This document shows positions 1-14,588 of a stretch of 64,000 nucleotides of DNA, piece by piece. Both the position numbers and the translations under genes were made by a program. The notes under the pieces were generated by a model that worked only from the letters and a program-made list of their open reading frames with translations, was not told the DNA's origin and did no database searches. Location: NCBI RefSeq assembly GCF_051014685.1, contig NW_027478918.1, positions 124,001 to 188,000 of the forward strand. The letters run 5' to 3'. This DNA is from Ptiloglossa arizonensis. Taxonomy: Eukaryota; Arthropoda; Insecta; Hymenoptera; Colletidae. The number at the start of each line of letters is the position of its first letter. The first letter of the stretch is position 1.

Positions 1-105
1 ACGTTATACGTTATACGTTATACGTTATACGTTATACGTTATACGTTATACGTTATACGTTATACCTTATACGTTATACGTTATACGTTATACGTTATAC
101 GTTAT

Positions 106-133
106 ACATTATACGTTGTACGTTGAACGTTGT
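106..133. repeat. Landmark G3A, A6G, A6G+T7A, A6G (first of 14 copies)
   Basis: This four-unit string starts with a G3A unit at 106, 2388, 2493, 3872, 4509, 5027, 19103, 20181, 29386, 31640, 33859, 43526, 56589 and 63778. A copy near 4,202 has the last three units without G3A. A G3C unit usually lies 35 or 42 nt upstream. It occurs in both domains but not between about 5.1 and 19.1 kb, so the 5.5-19 kb HORs were built from segments without it. Confidence 0.85.
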
Positions 134-336
134 ACGTTATACGTTATACGTTATACGTTATACGTTATACGTTATACGTTATACGTTATACGTTATACGT
201 TATACGTTATACGTTATACGTTATACGTTATACGTTATACGACATACGCTATACGTTATACGTTATACGTTATACGTTATACGTTATACGTTATACGTTA
301 TACGTTATACGTTATACGTTATACGTTATACGTTAT

Positions 337-406
337 GCGTTATAGGATATACGTTATACGTTATACGTTGTACGTTATACGTTATACGTTGTACGTTATA
401 CGTTCT
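337..406. repeat. Common landmark A1G / C2G+T4A / A6G / A6G / A6C
   Basis: This ten-unit block reads A1G, C2G+T4A, two consensus, A6G, two consensus, A6G, consensus, A6C. It is the most widespread landmark, found throughout both domains (A1G unit at 2800 and 3436, for example) with small variants, which suggests it predates the split into domains. In domain B the A6C unit is often followed by consensus units and an A6G, then a T5C unit beside an A1C unit. Confidence 0.8.
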
Positions 407-945
407 ACGTTATAGGATATACGTAATACGTTATACGTTGTACGTTATACGTTATACGTTATACGTTAAACGTTGTACGTTATACGTTATACGTTATACG
501 TTATACGTTATACGTTATACGTTATACGTTATACGTTATACGTTATACGTTATGCGTTATAGGATATACGTTATACGTTATACGTTGTACGTTATACGTT
601 ATACGTTGTACGTTATACGTTCTACGTTATACGTTATAAGTTAAACGTTGTACGTTATACGTTATACGTTATACGTTATACGTTATACGTTATGCGTTAT
701 ACGTTATACGTTATACGTTATACGTTATACGTTATACGTTATACGTTACACGTTATACGTTATACGTTATACTTTATACGTTATACGTTATACGTTATAC
801 GTTATACGTTATACGTTATACGTTATACGTTATACGTTATACGTTATGCGTTATAGGATATACGTTATAGGTTATACGTTGTACGTTATACGTTATACGT
901 TGTACGTTATACGTTCTACGTTATACGTTATAAGTTAAACGTTGT

Positions 946-1183
946 ACGTTATACGTTATACGTTATACGTTATACGTTATACGTTATACGTTATACGTTA
1001 TACGTTATACGTTATACGTTATACGTTATACGTTATACGTTATACGTTATACGTTATACGTTATACGTTATACGTTATACGTTATACGTTATACGTTATA
1101 CGTTATACGTTATACGTTATACGTTATACGTTATACGTTATACGTTATACGTTATACGTTATACGTTATACGTTATACGTTAT
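946..1183. repeat. Pure consensus run, 34 units
   Basis: There are 34 consecutive unaltered ACGTTAT units (238 nt) between an A6G unit at 939 and a G3C unit at 1184. It is the longest perfect run I noticed in the window. A run like this looks recently expanded or corrected, since variant units elsewhere usually occur within about 20 units of each other. Confidence 0.85.
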
Positions 1184-1519
1184 ACCTTATACGTTATACG
1201 TTATGCGTTATAGGATATACGTTATACGTTATACGTTGTACGTTATACGTTATACGTTGTACGTTATACGTTCTACGTTCTACGTTATACGTTAAACGTT
1301 GTACGTTATACGTTATACGTCATACGTTATACGTTATACGTTATACGTTATACGTTATACGTTCTACGTTATACGTTATACGTTAAACGTTGTACGTTAT
1401 ACGTTATACGTTATACGTTATACGTTTTACGTTATACGTTATGCGTTATACGTTATACGTTATACGTTATACGTTATATGTTATACGTTATACGTTATAC
1501 GTTATACGTTATACGTTAT

Positions 1520-1596
1520 ACGATATACGTAATATGTAATACGTCATACGTTTTACGTTAATCGTTATACGTTATACGTTATACGTTATACGCTAT
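1520..1596. repeat. Landmark block T4A/T5A (first of 25 copies)
   Basis: The block is a string of seven variant units in a row: T4A, T5A, C2T+T5A, T5C, A6T, T7A, A1T. Two consensus units (three here) and a T4C unit follow. Copies start at 1520, 8261, 11362, 13672, 15156, 16808, 18257, 27510, 28035, 28378, 29673, 31920, 34139, 41727, 42245, 42581, 43806, 51829, 52165, 55301, 55637, 56869, 59998, 62056 and 62805. It is the most diverged recurrent string in the array, so each copy must come from duplication of a larger segment. It is absent from 18.3-27.5, 34.2-41.7 and 43.9-51.8 kb. I see no evidence that it is a binding site. Confidence 0.9.
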
Positions 1597-3164
1597 ACGT
1601 TATACGTTATACGTTATACGTTATACGTTATACGTTATACGTTATACGTTATGCGTTATACGTTATACGTTATACGTTATACGTTATACGTTATACGTTG
1701 TACGTTATACGTTATACGTTATACGTTATACGTTAGACGTTGTACGTTATACGTTATACGTTATACGTTATACGCTATACGTTATACGTTATACGTTATA
1801 CGTTATACGTTATACGTTATACGTTATACGTTATACGTTATACGTTATACGTTATACGTTATACGTTATACGTTATACGTTACACGTTATACGTTATACG
1901 TTATACGTTATACGTTATACGTTATACGTTATACGTTATACGTTATACGTTATACGTTATACGTTATACGTTATGCGTTATAGGATATACGTTATACGTT
2001 ATACGTTGTACGTTATACGTTATACGTTATATGTTATACGTCATGCGATATACGTTATACGTTATTCGTTACACGGTATACGTTAAACGTTGTACGTTAT
2101 ACGTTATACGTTATACGTTATACGTTATACGTTGTACGGTATACGTTATACGTTATACGTTATACGCTATACGTTATACGTTAAACGTTGTACGTTATAC
2201 GTTATACGTCATACGTTATACGTTATACGTTATACGTTATACGTTCTACGTTATACGTTATACGTTAAACGTTGTACGTTATACGTTATACGTTATACGT
2301 TATACGTTATACGTTATACGTTATACGTTATACGTTATACGTTATACCTTATACGTTATACGTTATACGTTATACGTTATACGTTATACATTATACGTTG
2401 TACGTTGAACGTTGTACGTTATACGTTATACGTTATACGTTATTCGTTATACGTTATACGTTATACGTTATACGTTATACGTTATACGTTATACATTATA
2501 CGTTGTACGTTGAACGTTGTACGTTATACGTTATACGTTATACGTTATACGTTATACGTTATACGTTATACGTTATACGTTATACGTTATACGTTATACG
2601 TTATACGTTATACGTTATACGTTATACGTTATACGTTATACGTTATACGTTATAAGTTATACGTTATACGTTATACGTTATACGTTATTCGTTATACGTT
2701 AGACGCTGTACGTTATACGTTATACGTTATACGTTATACGTTATACGTTATACGTTATACGTTATACGTTATACGTTATACGTTATACGTTATACGTTAT
2801 GCGTTATAGGATATACGTTATACGTTATACGTTGTACGTTATACGTTATACGTTGTACGTTATACGTTCTACGTTATACGTTATACGTTATACGTTGTAC
2901 GTTATACGTTATACGTCATCCGTTATACGTTATACGTTATACGTTATACGTTATAAGTTATACGTTATACGTTATACGTTACACGTTATACGTTATACGT
3001 TATACGTTATACGTTATACGTTATACGTTATACGTTATACGTTATACGTTATACGTTATACGTTATACGTTATACGTTATGCGTTATAGGATATACGTTA
3101 TACGTTATAAGTTGTACGTTATACGTTATACGTTGTAGGTTATACGTTATACGTTATGCGTTAT

Positions 3165-3185
3165 AGGATATAGGTTATAGGATAT
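3165..3185. repeat. Landmark double C2G+T4A (first of 11 copies, domain A only)
   Basis: The units are C2G+T4A, C2G, C2G+T4A, after an A1G unit and before A6G and T4C units. The other copies start at 5412, 5874, 7764, 8989, 10872, 13371, 14617, 15485, 16318 and 17760. It probably arose by a one-unit-offset duplication of the common A1G / C2G+T4A pair. It is the best single marker of domain A. Confidence 0.85.
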
Positions 3186-5551
3186 ACGTTGTACGCTATA
3201 CGTTATACGTTGTACGTTATACGTTCTACGTTCTACGTTATACGTTATACGTTATACGTTATAAGTTATACGTTATACGTTATACGTTATACGTTATACG
3301 TTATACGTTAGACGCTATACGTTATACGTTATACGTTATACGTTATACGTTATACGTTATACGTTATACGTTATACGTTATACGTTATACGTTATACGTT
3401 ATACGTTATACGTTATACGTTATACGTAATACGTTATGCGTTATAGGATATACGTTATACGTTATACGTTGTACGTTATACGTTATACGTTGTACGTTAT
3501 ACGTTCTACGTTATACGTTATAAGTTATACGTTATACGTTATACGTTATACGTTATACGTTATACGACATACGTTATACGTTATACGTTATACGTTATAC
3601 GTTATACGTTATACGTTATACGTTATACGTTATACGTTATACGTTATACGTTATACGACATACGTTATACGTTATACGTTATACGTTATACGTTATACGT
3701 TATACGTTATACGTTATACGTTATACGTTATACGTTATACGTTATACGTAATACGTTATGCGTTATAGGATATACGTTATACGTTATACGTTGTACGTTA
3801 TACGTTATACGTTATACGTTATACGTTATACGTTATACCTTATACGTTATACGTTATACGTTATACGTTATACATTATACGTTGTACGTTGAACGTTGTA
3901 CGTTATACGTTATACGTTATACGTTATACGTTATACGTTATACGTTATACGTTATACGTTATACGTTATACGTTATACGTTATACGTTATACGTTATACG
4001 TTATACGTTATACGTTATACGTTATACGTTATACGTTATACGTAATACGTTATGCGTTATAGGATATACGTTATACGTTATACGTTGTACGTTATACGTT
4101 ATACGTTGTACGTTATACGTTCTACGTTATACGTTATACGTTAAACGTTGTACGTTATACGTTATACGTCATACGTTATACGTTATACGTTATACGTTAT
4201 ACGTTGTACGTTGAACGTTGTACGTTATACGTTATACGTTATACGTTATACGTTATACGTTATACGTTATACGTTATACGTTATACGTTATACGTTATAC
4301 GTTATACGTTATACGTTATACGTTATACGTTATACGTTATACGTTATACGTTATACGTTATACGTTATAAGTTATACGTTATACGTTATACGTTATACGT
4401 TATTCGTTATACGTTAGACGCTGTACGTTATACGTTATACGTTATACGTTATACGTTATACGTTATACGTTATACCTTATACGTTATACGTTATACGTTA
4501 TACGTTATACATTATACGTTGTACGTTGAACGTTGTACGTTATACGTTATACGTTATACGTTATACGTTATACGTTATACGTTATACGTTATACGTTATA
4601 CGTTATACGTTATACGTTATACGTTATACGACATACGTTATACGTTATACGTTATACGTTATACGTTATACGTTATACGTTATACGTTATACGTTATACG
4701 TTATACGTTATACGTAATACGTTATGCGTTATAGGATATACGTTATACGTTATACGTTGTACGTTATACGTTATACGTTGTACGTTATACGTTCTACGTT
4801 ATACGTTATACGTTAAACGTTGTACGTTATACGTTATACGTCATACGTTATACGTTATACGTTATACGTTATACGTTCTACGTTCTACGTTATACGTTAA
4901 ACGTTGTACGTTATACGTTATACGTTATGCGTTATACGTTATACGTTATACGTTATACGTTATACGTTATACGTTATACGTTATACGTTATACCTTATAC
5001 GTTATACGTTATACGTTATACGTTATACATTATACGTTGTACGTTGAACGTTGTACGTTATACGTTATACGTTATACGTTATACGTTATACGTTATACGT
5101 TATACGTTATACGTTATACGTTATACGTTATACGTTATACGTTATACGTTATACGTTATACGTTATACGTTATACGTTATACGTTATACGTTATACGTTA
5201 TAAGTTATACGTTATACGTTATACGTTATACGTTATTCGTTATACGTTAGACGCTGTACGTTATACGTTATACGTTATACGTTATACGTTATACGTTATA
5301 CGTTATACGTTATACGTTATACGTTATACGTTATACGTTATGCGTTATAGGATATACGTTATACGTTATACGTTGTACGTTATACGTCATACGTTATACG
5401 TTATGCGTTATAGGATATAGGTTATAGGATATACGTTGTACGCTATACGTTATACGTTGTACGTTATACGTTCTACGTTCTACGTTATACGTTATACGTT
5501 ATACGTTATAAGTTATACGTTATACGTTATACGTTATACGTTATACGTTAT

Positions 5552-8500
5552 ACGTTAGACGCTATACGTTATACGTTATACGTTATACGTTATACGTTAT
5601 ACGTTATACGTTATACGTTATACGTTATGCGTTATACGTTACACGTTATACGTTATACGTTATACGGTATACGTTATGCGTTATACGCTATACGTTATGC
5701 GTTATAGGACATACGTTATGCGTTATAGGATATACGTTATACGTTATACGTTATACGTTATACGACATACGTTATACGTTATACGTTATACGTTATACGT
5801 TATACGTTATACGTTATACGTTATACGTTATACGTTATACGTTATACGTCATACGTTATACGTTATGCGTTATAGGATATAGGTTATAGGATATACGTTG
5901 TACGCTATACGTTATACGTTGTACGTTATACGTTCTACGTTATACGTTATACGTTATACGTTATAAGTTATACGTTATACGTTATACGTTATACGTTATA
6001 CGTTATACGTTAGACGCTATACGTTATACGTTATACGTTATACGTTATACGTTATACGTTATACGTTATACGTTATACGTTATACGTTATACGTTATACG
6101 TTATACGTTATACATTATACGTTATACGTTATACGTTATGCGTTATAGGATATACGTTATACGTTATACGTTGTACGTTATACGTTATACGTTATGCGTT
6201 ATACGTCATGCGATATACGTTATACGTTATACGTTATACGTTATACGCTATACATTATACGTTATACGTTATACGATATACGTTATACGTTATACGATAT
6301 ACGTTATACGTTATACGTTATACGTTATACGTTATACATTATACGTTATACGTTATACGTTATACGTTATACGTTATACGTTATACGTTATACGTTATAC
6401 GTTATACGACATACGTTATACGTTATACGTTATACGTTATAGGTTATACGTTATACGTTATACGTTATACGTTATACGTTATACGTTGTACGTTATGCGT
6501 TATAGGATATACGTTATACGTTGTACGTTATACGTTATACGTTGTACGTTATACGTTCTACGTTATACGTTATACGTTAAACGTTGTACGTTATACGTTA
6601 TACGTCATACGTTATATGTTATACGTTATACGTTATACGTTATACGTTATGCGTTATACGTTATGCGTTATACGTTATACGTTATACGTTATACGTTATA
6701 CGTTATACGTTATACGTTATACGTTATACGTTATACGTTATACGTTATACGTTATACGTTATACGTTATACGTTATGCGTTATACGTTATGCGTTATACG
6801 TTATACGTTATACGTTATACGTTATACGTTATACGTTATACGTTATACGTTGTACGTTATACGTTATACGTTATGCGTTATACGTCATGCGATATACGTT
6901 ATACGTTATACCTTATACGTTATATGTTATACGTTATACGTTATACGTTATACGTTATACGTTATACGTTATACGTTATACGTTATACATTATACGTTAT
7001 ACGTTATACGTTATGCGTTATAGGATATACGTTATACGTTATACGTTGTACGTTATACGTTATACGTTATGCGTTATACGTCATGCGATATACGTTATAC
7101 GTTATACGTTATACGTTATACGCTATACATTATACGTTATACGTTATACGATATACGTTATACGTTATACGATATACGTTATACGTTATACGTTATACGT
7201 TATACGTTATACATTATACGTTATACGTTATACGTTATACGTTATACGTTATACGTTATACGTTATACGTTATACGTTATACGACATACGTTATACGTTA
7301 TACGTTATACGTTATAGGTTATACGTTATACGTTATACGTTATACGTTATACGTTATACGTTGTACGTTATGCGTTATAGGATATACGTTATACGTTATA
7401 CGTTGTACGTTATACGTTATACGTTGTACGTTATACGTTCTACGTTATACGTTATACGTTAAACGTTGTACGTTATACGTTATACGTCATACGTTATATG
7501 TTATACGTTATACGTTATACGTTCTACGTTATACGTTATACGTTAAACGTTGTACGTTATACGTTATACGTTACACGTTATACGTTATACGTTATACGTT
7601 ATACGTTATACGTTATACGTTATGCGTTATACGTTATGCGTTATACGTTATACGTTATACGTTATACGTTATACGTTATACGTTATACGTTATACGTTAT
7701 ACGTTATACGTTATACGTTATACGTTATACGTTATACGTCATACGTTATACGTTATGCGTTATAGGATATAGGTTATAGGATATACGTTGTACGCTATAC
7801 GATATACGTCGTACGTTATACGTTCTACGTTCTACGTTATACGTTATACGTTATACGTTATAAGTTATACGTTATACGTTATACGTTATACGTTAGACGC
7901 TATACGTTATACGTTATACGTTATACGTTAAACGTTGTACGTTATACGTTATACGTTATACGTCATACGTTATACGTTATACGTTATACGTTGTACGTTA
8001 TACGTTCTACGTTATACGTTATACGTTAAACGTTGTACGTTATACGTTATACGTCATACGTTATACGTTATACGTTATACGTTATACGTTCTACGTTATA
8101 CGTTATACGTTAAACGTTGTACGTTATACGTTATACGTTATACGTTATACGTTTTACGTTATACGTTATGCGTTATACGTTATACGTTATACGTTATACG
8201 TTATACGTTATACGTTATACGTTATACGTTATACGTTATACGTTATACGTTATACGTTATACGATATACGTAATATGTAATACGTCATACGTTTTACGTT
8301 AATCGTTATACGTTATACGTTATACGCTATACGTTATACGTTATACGTTATACGTTATACGTTATACGTTATACGTTATGCGTTATACGTTATACGTTAT
8401 ACGTTATACGTTATACGTTATACGTTGTACGTTATACGTTATGCGTTATACGTTATACGTTAGACGTTGTACGTTATACGTTATACGTTATACGTTATAC

Positions 8501-8666
8501 GCTATACGTTATACGTTATACGTTATACGTTATACGTTATACGTTATACGTTATACGTTATACGTTATACGTTATACGTTATACGTTATACGTTATACGT
8601 TATACGTTACACGTTATACGTTATACGTTATACGTTATACGTTATACGTTATACGTTATACGTTAT
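5552..8666. repeat. 3.1-kb tandem HOR duplication, copy 1
   Basis: It begins with a T7G unit followed by T4C. It matches the next 3.1 kb at offset 3,115 (5552-8667, 5676-8791, 6138-9253), then 3,108 (7069-10177, 7498-10606, 7935-11043), then 3,101 (8261-11362). The two copies differ by single-heptad losses. Inside it, a 249-nt module at 6194-6442 recurs at 7069-7317. Confidence 0.82.
6194..6442. repeat. 249-nt module, five copies in domain A
   Basis: The module starts at an A1G, T5C, A1G+T4A string and includes T4C next to G3A, two T4A units, a second G3A and a T4A+T5C unit. Copies lie at 6194, 7069, 9309, 10177 and 12676 and read the same in translation over their full length. Spacings are 875, 2240, 868 and 2499 nt, all multiples of 7. 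The pairs 6194/7069 and 9309/10177 show that an 875-nt local duplication existed before the 3.1-kb duplication. Confidence 0.85.
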
Positions 8667-11600
8667 ACGTTAGACGCTATACGTTATACGTTATACGTTA
8701 TACGTTATACGTTATACGTTATACGTTATACGTTATACGTTATGCGTTATACGTTACACGTTATACGTTATACGTTATACGGTATACGTTATGCGTTATA
8801 CGCTATACGTTATGCGTTATAGGACATACGTTATGCGTTATAGGATATACGTTATACGTTATACGTTATACGTTATACGACATACGTTATACGTTATACG
8901 TTATACGTTATACGTTATACGTTATACGTTATACGTTATACGTTATACGTTATACGTTATACGTCATACGTTATACGTTATGCGTTATAGGATATAGGTT
9001 ATAGGATATACGTTGTACGCTATACGTTATACGTTGTACGTTATACGTTCTACGTTATACGTTATACGTTATACGTTATAAGTTATACGTTATACGTTAT
9101 ACGTTATACGTTATACGTTATACGTTAGACGCTATACGTTATACGTTATACGTTATACGTTATACGTTATACGTTATACGTTATACGTTATACGTTATAC
9201 GTTATACGTTATACGTTATACGTTATACATTATACGTTATACGTTATACGTTATGCGTTATAGGATATACGTTATACGTTATACGTTGTACGTTATACGT
9301 TATACGTTATGCGTTATACGTCATGCGATATACGTTATACGTTATACGTTATACGTTATACGCTATACATTATACGTTATACGTTATACGATATACGTTA
9401 TACGTTATACGATATACGTTATACGTTATACGTTATACGTTATACGTTATACATTATACGTTATACGTTATACGTTATACGTTATACGTTATACGTTATA
9501 CGTTATACGTTATACGTTATACGACATACGTTATACGTTATACGTTATACGTTATAGGTTATACGTTATACGTTATACGTTATACGTTATACGTTATACG
9601 TTGTACGTTATGCGTTATAGGATATACGTTATACGTTATACGTTGTACGTTATACGTTATACGTTGTACGTTATACGTTCTACGTTATACGTTATACGTT
9701 AAACGTTGTACGTTATACGTTATACGTCATACGTTATATGTTATACGTTATACGTTATACGTTATACGTTATGCGTTATACGTTATGCGTTATACGTTAT
9801 ACGTTATACGTTATACGTTATACGTTATACGTTATACGTTATACGTTATACGTTATACGTTATACGTTATACGTTATACGTTATACGTTATGCGTTATAC
9901 GTTATGCGTTATACGTTATACGTTATACGTTATACGTTATACGTTATACGTTATACGTTATACGTTGTACGTTATACGTTATACGTTATGCGTTATACGT
10001 CATGCGATATACGTTATACGTTATACCTTATACGTTATATGTTATACGTTATACGTTATACGTTATACGTTATACGTTATACGTTATACGTTATACATTA
10101 TACGTTATACGTTATACGTTATGCGTTATAGGATATACGTTATACGTTATACGTTGTACGTTATACGTTATACGTTATGCGTTATACGTCATGCGATATA
10201 CGTTATACGTTATACGTTATACGTTATACGCTATACATTATACGTTATACGTTATACGATATACGTTATACGTTATACGATATACGTTATACGTTATACG
10301 TTATACGTTATACGTTATACATTATACGTTATACGTTATACGTTATACGTTATACGTTATACGTTATACGTTATACGTTATACGTTATACGACATACGTT
10401 ATACGTTATACGTTATACGTTATAGGTTATACGTTATACGTTATACGTTATACGTTATACGTTATACGTTGTACGTTATGCGTTATAGGATATACGTTAT
10501 ACGTTATACGTTGTACGTTATACGTTATACGTTGTACGTTATACGTTCTACGTTATACGTTATACGTTAAACGTTGTACGTTATACGTTATACGTCATAC
10601 GTTATATGTTATACGTTATACGTTATACGTTCTACGTTATACGTTATACGTTAAACGTTGTACGTTATACGTTATACGTTACACGTTATACGTTATACGT
10701 TATACGTTATACGTTATACGTTATACGTTATGCGTTATACGTTATGCGTTATACGTTATACGTTATACGTTATACGTTATACGTTATACGTTATACGTTA
10801 TACGTTATACGTTATACGTTATACGTTATACGTTATACGTTATACGTCATACGTTATACGTTATGCGTTATAGGATATAGGTTATAGGATATACGTTGTA
10901 CGCTATACGATATACGTCGTACGTTATACGTTCTACGTTCTACGTTATACGTTATACGTTATACGTTATAAGTTATACGTTATACGTTATACGTTATACG
11001 TTAGACGCTATACGTTATACGTTATACGTTATACGTTAAACGTTGTACGTTATACGTTATACGTTATACGTCATACGTTATACGTTATACGTTATACGTT
11101 GTACGTTATACGTTCTACGTTATACGTTATACGTTAAACGTTGTACGTTATACGTTATACGTCATACGTTATACGTTATACGTTATACGTTATACGTTCT
11201 ACGTTATACGTTATACGTTAAACGTTGTACGTTATACGTTATACGTTATACGTTATACGTTTTACGTTATACGTTATGCGTTATACGTTATACGTTATAC
11301 GTTATACGTTATACGTTATACGTTATACGTTATACGTTATACGTTATACGTTATACGTTATACGATATACGTAATATGTAATACGTCATACGTTTTACGT
11401 TAATCGTTATACGTTATACGTTATACGCTATACGTTATACGTTATACGTTATACGTTATACGTTATACGTTATACGTTATGCGTTATACGTTATACGTTA
11501 TACGTTATACGTTATACGTTATACGTTGTACGTTATACGTTATACGTTATACGTTATACGTTAGACGTTGTACGTTATACGTTATACGTTATACGTTATA

Positions 11601-11767
11601 CGCTATACGTTATACGTTATACGTTATACGTTATACGTTATACGTTATACGTTATACGTTATACGTTATACGTTATACGTTATACGTTATACGTTATACG
11701 TTATACGTTACACGTTATACGTTATACGTTATACGTTATACGTTATACGTTATACGTTATACGTTAT
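8667..11767. repeat. 3.1-kb tandem HOR duplication, copy 2
   Basis: This is the second copy of the 5,552-8,666 segment, starting with the same T7G, T4C pair. Correspondence runs to the T7C units at 8604 and 11705. After about 11,767 the sequence goes to an A1G / C2G+T4A block that the first copy lacks at that place, so this is the right edge. The A1G unit at about 8441 in copy 1 is consensus here. Confidence 0.8.
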
Positions 11768-12278
11768 ACGTTATACGTTATACGTTATACGTTATGCGTT
11801 ATAGGATATACGTTATACGTTATACGTTGTACGTTATACGTTATACGTTATATGTTATACGTCATGCGATATACGTTATACGTTATTCGTTATACGGTAT
11901 ACGTTAAACGTTGTACGTTATACGTTATACGTTATACGTTATACGTTATACGTTGTACGGTATACGTTATACGTTATACGTTATACGCTATACGTTATAC
12001 GTTAAACGTTGTACGTTATACGTTATACGTCATACGTTATACGTTATACGTTATACGTTATACGTTCTACGTTATACGTTATACGTTAAACGTTGTACGT
12101 TATACGTTATACGTTACACGTTATACGTTATACGTTATACGTTATACGTTATACGTTATACGTTATGCGTTATACGTTATGCGTTATACGTTATACGTTA
12201 TACGTTATACGTTATACGTTATACGTTATACGTTATACGTTATACGTTATACGTTATACGTTATACGTTATACGTTAT
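11208..12278. repeat. 2,310-bp-offset duplication, copy 1
   Basis: It matches 13,518-14,588 at a constant offset of 2,310 nt (330 units). Checked pairs are 11222/13532 (A6G), 11362/13672 (T4A/T5A block), 11479/13789, 11568/13878, 11911/14221 and 12093/14403. Left of the segment an A6C unit stands where the other copy has T4C; on the right an A6G unit at 12,286 stands where the other copy has T5C at 14,589 shortly after the alignment ends. Confidence 0.82.
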
Positions 12279-13517
12279 ACGTTATACGTTGTACGTTATA
12301 CGTTATACGTTATGCGTTATACGTCATGCGATATACGTTATACGTTATACCTTATACGTTATATGTTATACGTTATACGTTATACGTTATGCGTTATACG
12401 TTATGCGTTATACGTTATACGTTATACGTTATACGTTATACGTTATACGTTATACGTTATACGTTGTACGTTATACGTTATACGTTATGCGTTATACGTC
12501 ATGCGATATACGTTATACGTTATACCTTATACGTTATATGTTATACGTTATACGTTATACGTTATACGTTATACGTTATACGTTATACGTTATACATTAT
12601 ACGTTATACGTTATACGTTATGCGTTATAGGATATACGTTATACGTTATACGTTGTACGTTATACGTTATACGTTATGCGTTATACGTCATGCGATATAC
12701 GTTATACGTTATACGTTATACGTTATACGCTATACATTATACGTTATACGTTATACGATATACGTTATACGTTATACGATATACGTTATACGTTATACGT
12801 TATACGTTATACGTTATACATTATACGTTATACGTTATACGTTATACGTTATACGTTATACGTTATACGTTATACGTTATACGTTATACGACATACGTTA
12901 TACGTTATACGTTATACGTTATAGGTTATACGTTATACGTTATACGTTATACGTTATACGTTATACGTTGTACGTTATGCGTTATAGGATATACGTTATA
13001 CGTTATACGTTGTACGTTATACGTTATACGTTGTACGTTATACGTTCTACGTTATACGTTATACGTTACACGTTGTACGTTATACGTTATACGTCATACG
13101 TTATATGTTATACGTTATACGTTATACGTTCTACGTTATACGTTATACGTTAAACGTTGTACGTTATACGTTATACGTTACACGTTATACGTTATACGTT
13201 ATACGTTATACGTTATACGTTATACGTTATGCGTTATACGTTATGCGTTATACGTTATACGTTATACGTTATACGTTATACGTTATACGTTATACGTTAT
13301 ACGTTATACGTTATACGTTATACGTTATACGTTATACGTTATACGTCATACGTTATACGTTATGCGTTATAGGATATAGGTTATAGGATATACGTTGTAC
13401 GCTATACGATATACGTCGTACGTTATACGTTCTACGTTCTACGTTATACGTTATACGTTATACGTTATAAGTTATACGTTATACGTTATACGTTATACGT
13501 TAGACGCTATACGTTAT

Positions 13518-14588
13518 ACGTTATACGTTAAACGTTGTACGTTATACGTTATACGTTATACGTTATACGTTTTACGTTATACGTTATGCGTTATACGTTA
13601 TACGTTATACGTTATACGTTATACGTTATACGTTATACGTTATACGTTATACGTTATACGTTATACGTTATACGATATACGTAATATGTAATACGTCATA
13701 CGTTTTACGTTAATCGTTATACGTTATACGTTATACGCTATACGTTATACGTTATACGTTATACGTTATACGTTATACGTTATACGTTATGCGTTATACG
13801 TTATACGTTATACGTTATACGTTATACGTTATACGTTGTACGTTATACGTTATACGTTATACGTTATACGTTAGACGTTGTACGTTATACGTTATACGTT
13901 ATACGTTATACGCTATACGTTATACGTTATACGTTATACGTTATACGTTATACGTTATACGTTATACGTTATACGTTATACGTTATACGTTATACGTTAT
14001 ACGTTATACGTTATACGTTACACGTTATACGTTATACGTTATACGTTATACGTTATACGTTATACGTTATACGTTATACGTTATACGTTATACGTTATAC
14101 GTTATGCGTTATAGGATATACGTTATACGTTATACGTTGTACGTTATACGTTATACGTTATATGTTATACGTCATGCGATATACGTTATACGTTATTCGT
14201 TATACGGTATACGTTAAACGTTGTACGTTATACGTTATACGTTATACGTTATACGTTATACGTTGTACGGTATACGTTATACGTTATACGTTATACGCTA
14301 TACGTTATACGTTAAACGTTGTACGTTATACGTTATACGTCATACGTTATACGTTATACGTTATACGTTATACGTTCTACGTTATACGTTATACGTTAAA
14401 CGTTGTACGTTATACGTTATACGTTACACGTTATACGTTATACGTTATACGTTATACGTTATACGTTATACGTTATGCGTTATACGTTATGCGTTATACG
14501 TTATACGTTATACGTTATACGTTATACGTTATACGTTATACGTTATACGTTATACGTTATACGTTATACGTTATACGTTATACGTTAT
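13518..14588. repeat. 2,310-bp-offset duplication, copy 2
   Basis: This is the second copy of 11,208-12,278. Between the copies lies a segment related to about 9.97-11.04 kb at offset 2,499 (10177/12676, 10606/13105, 10658/13157). The 11-14.6 kb stretch is therefore a mosaic of two overlapping duplications and not a simple tandem repeat. Confidence 0.8.

Larger units (their letters stand above)
1..5551. repeat. Domain A proximal mixed zone
   Basis: This zone has no single long duplicated period. It mixes short landmark strings. The G3A, A6G, A6G+T7A, A6G block is dense here, with its G3A unit at 106, 2388, 2493, 3872, 4509 and 5027, usually 35 or 42 nt after a G3C unit. The string tcgttat, T7G, T4C+A6G also recurs (tcgttat at 2689, for example). 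A T4A/T5A block lies at 1520-1596, with three consensus units before its T4C unit instead of the usual two. No gene or non-repeat sequence is present. Confidence 0.75.

Noticed and set aside
1520..1596. T4A/T5A block as a degenerate transposon end, promoter or origin
   Set aside because: All its units keep the heptad register and differ from the consensus by one or two bases each. There is no inverted repeat, no target duplication and no foreign sequence.
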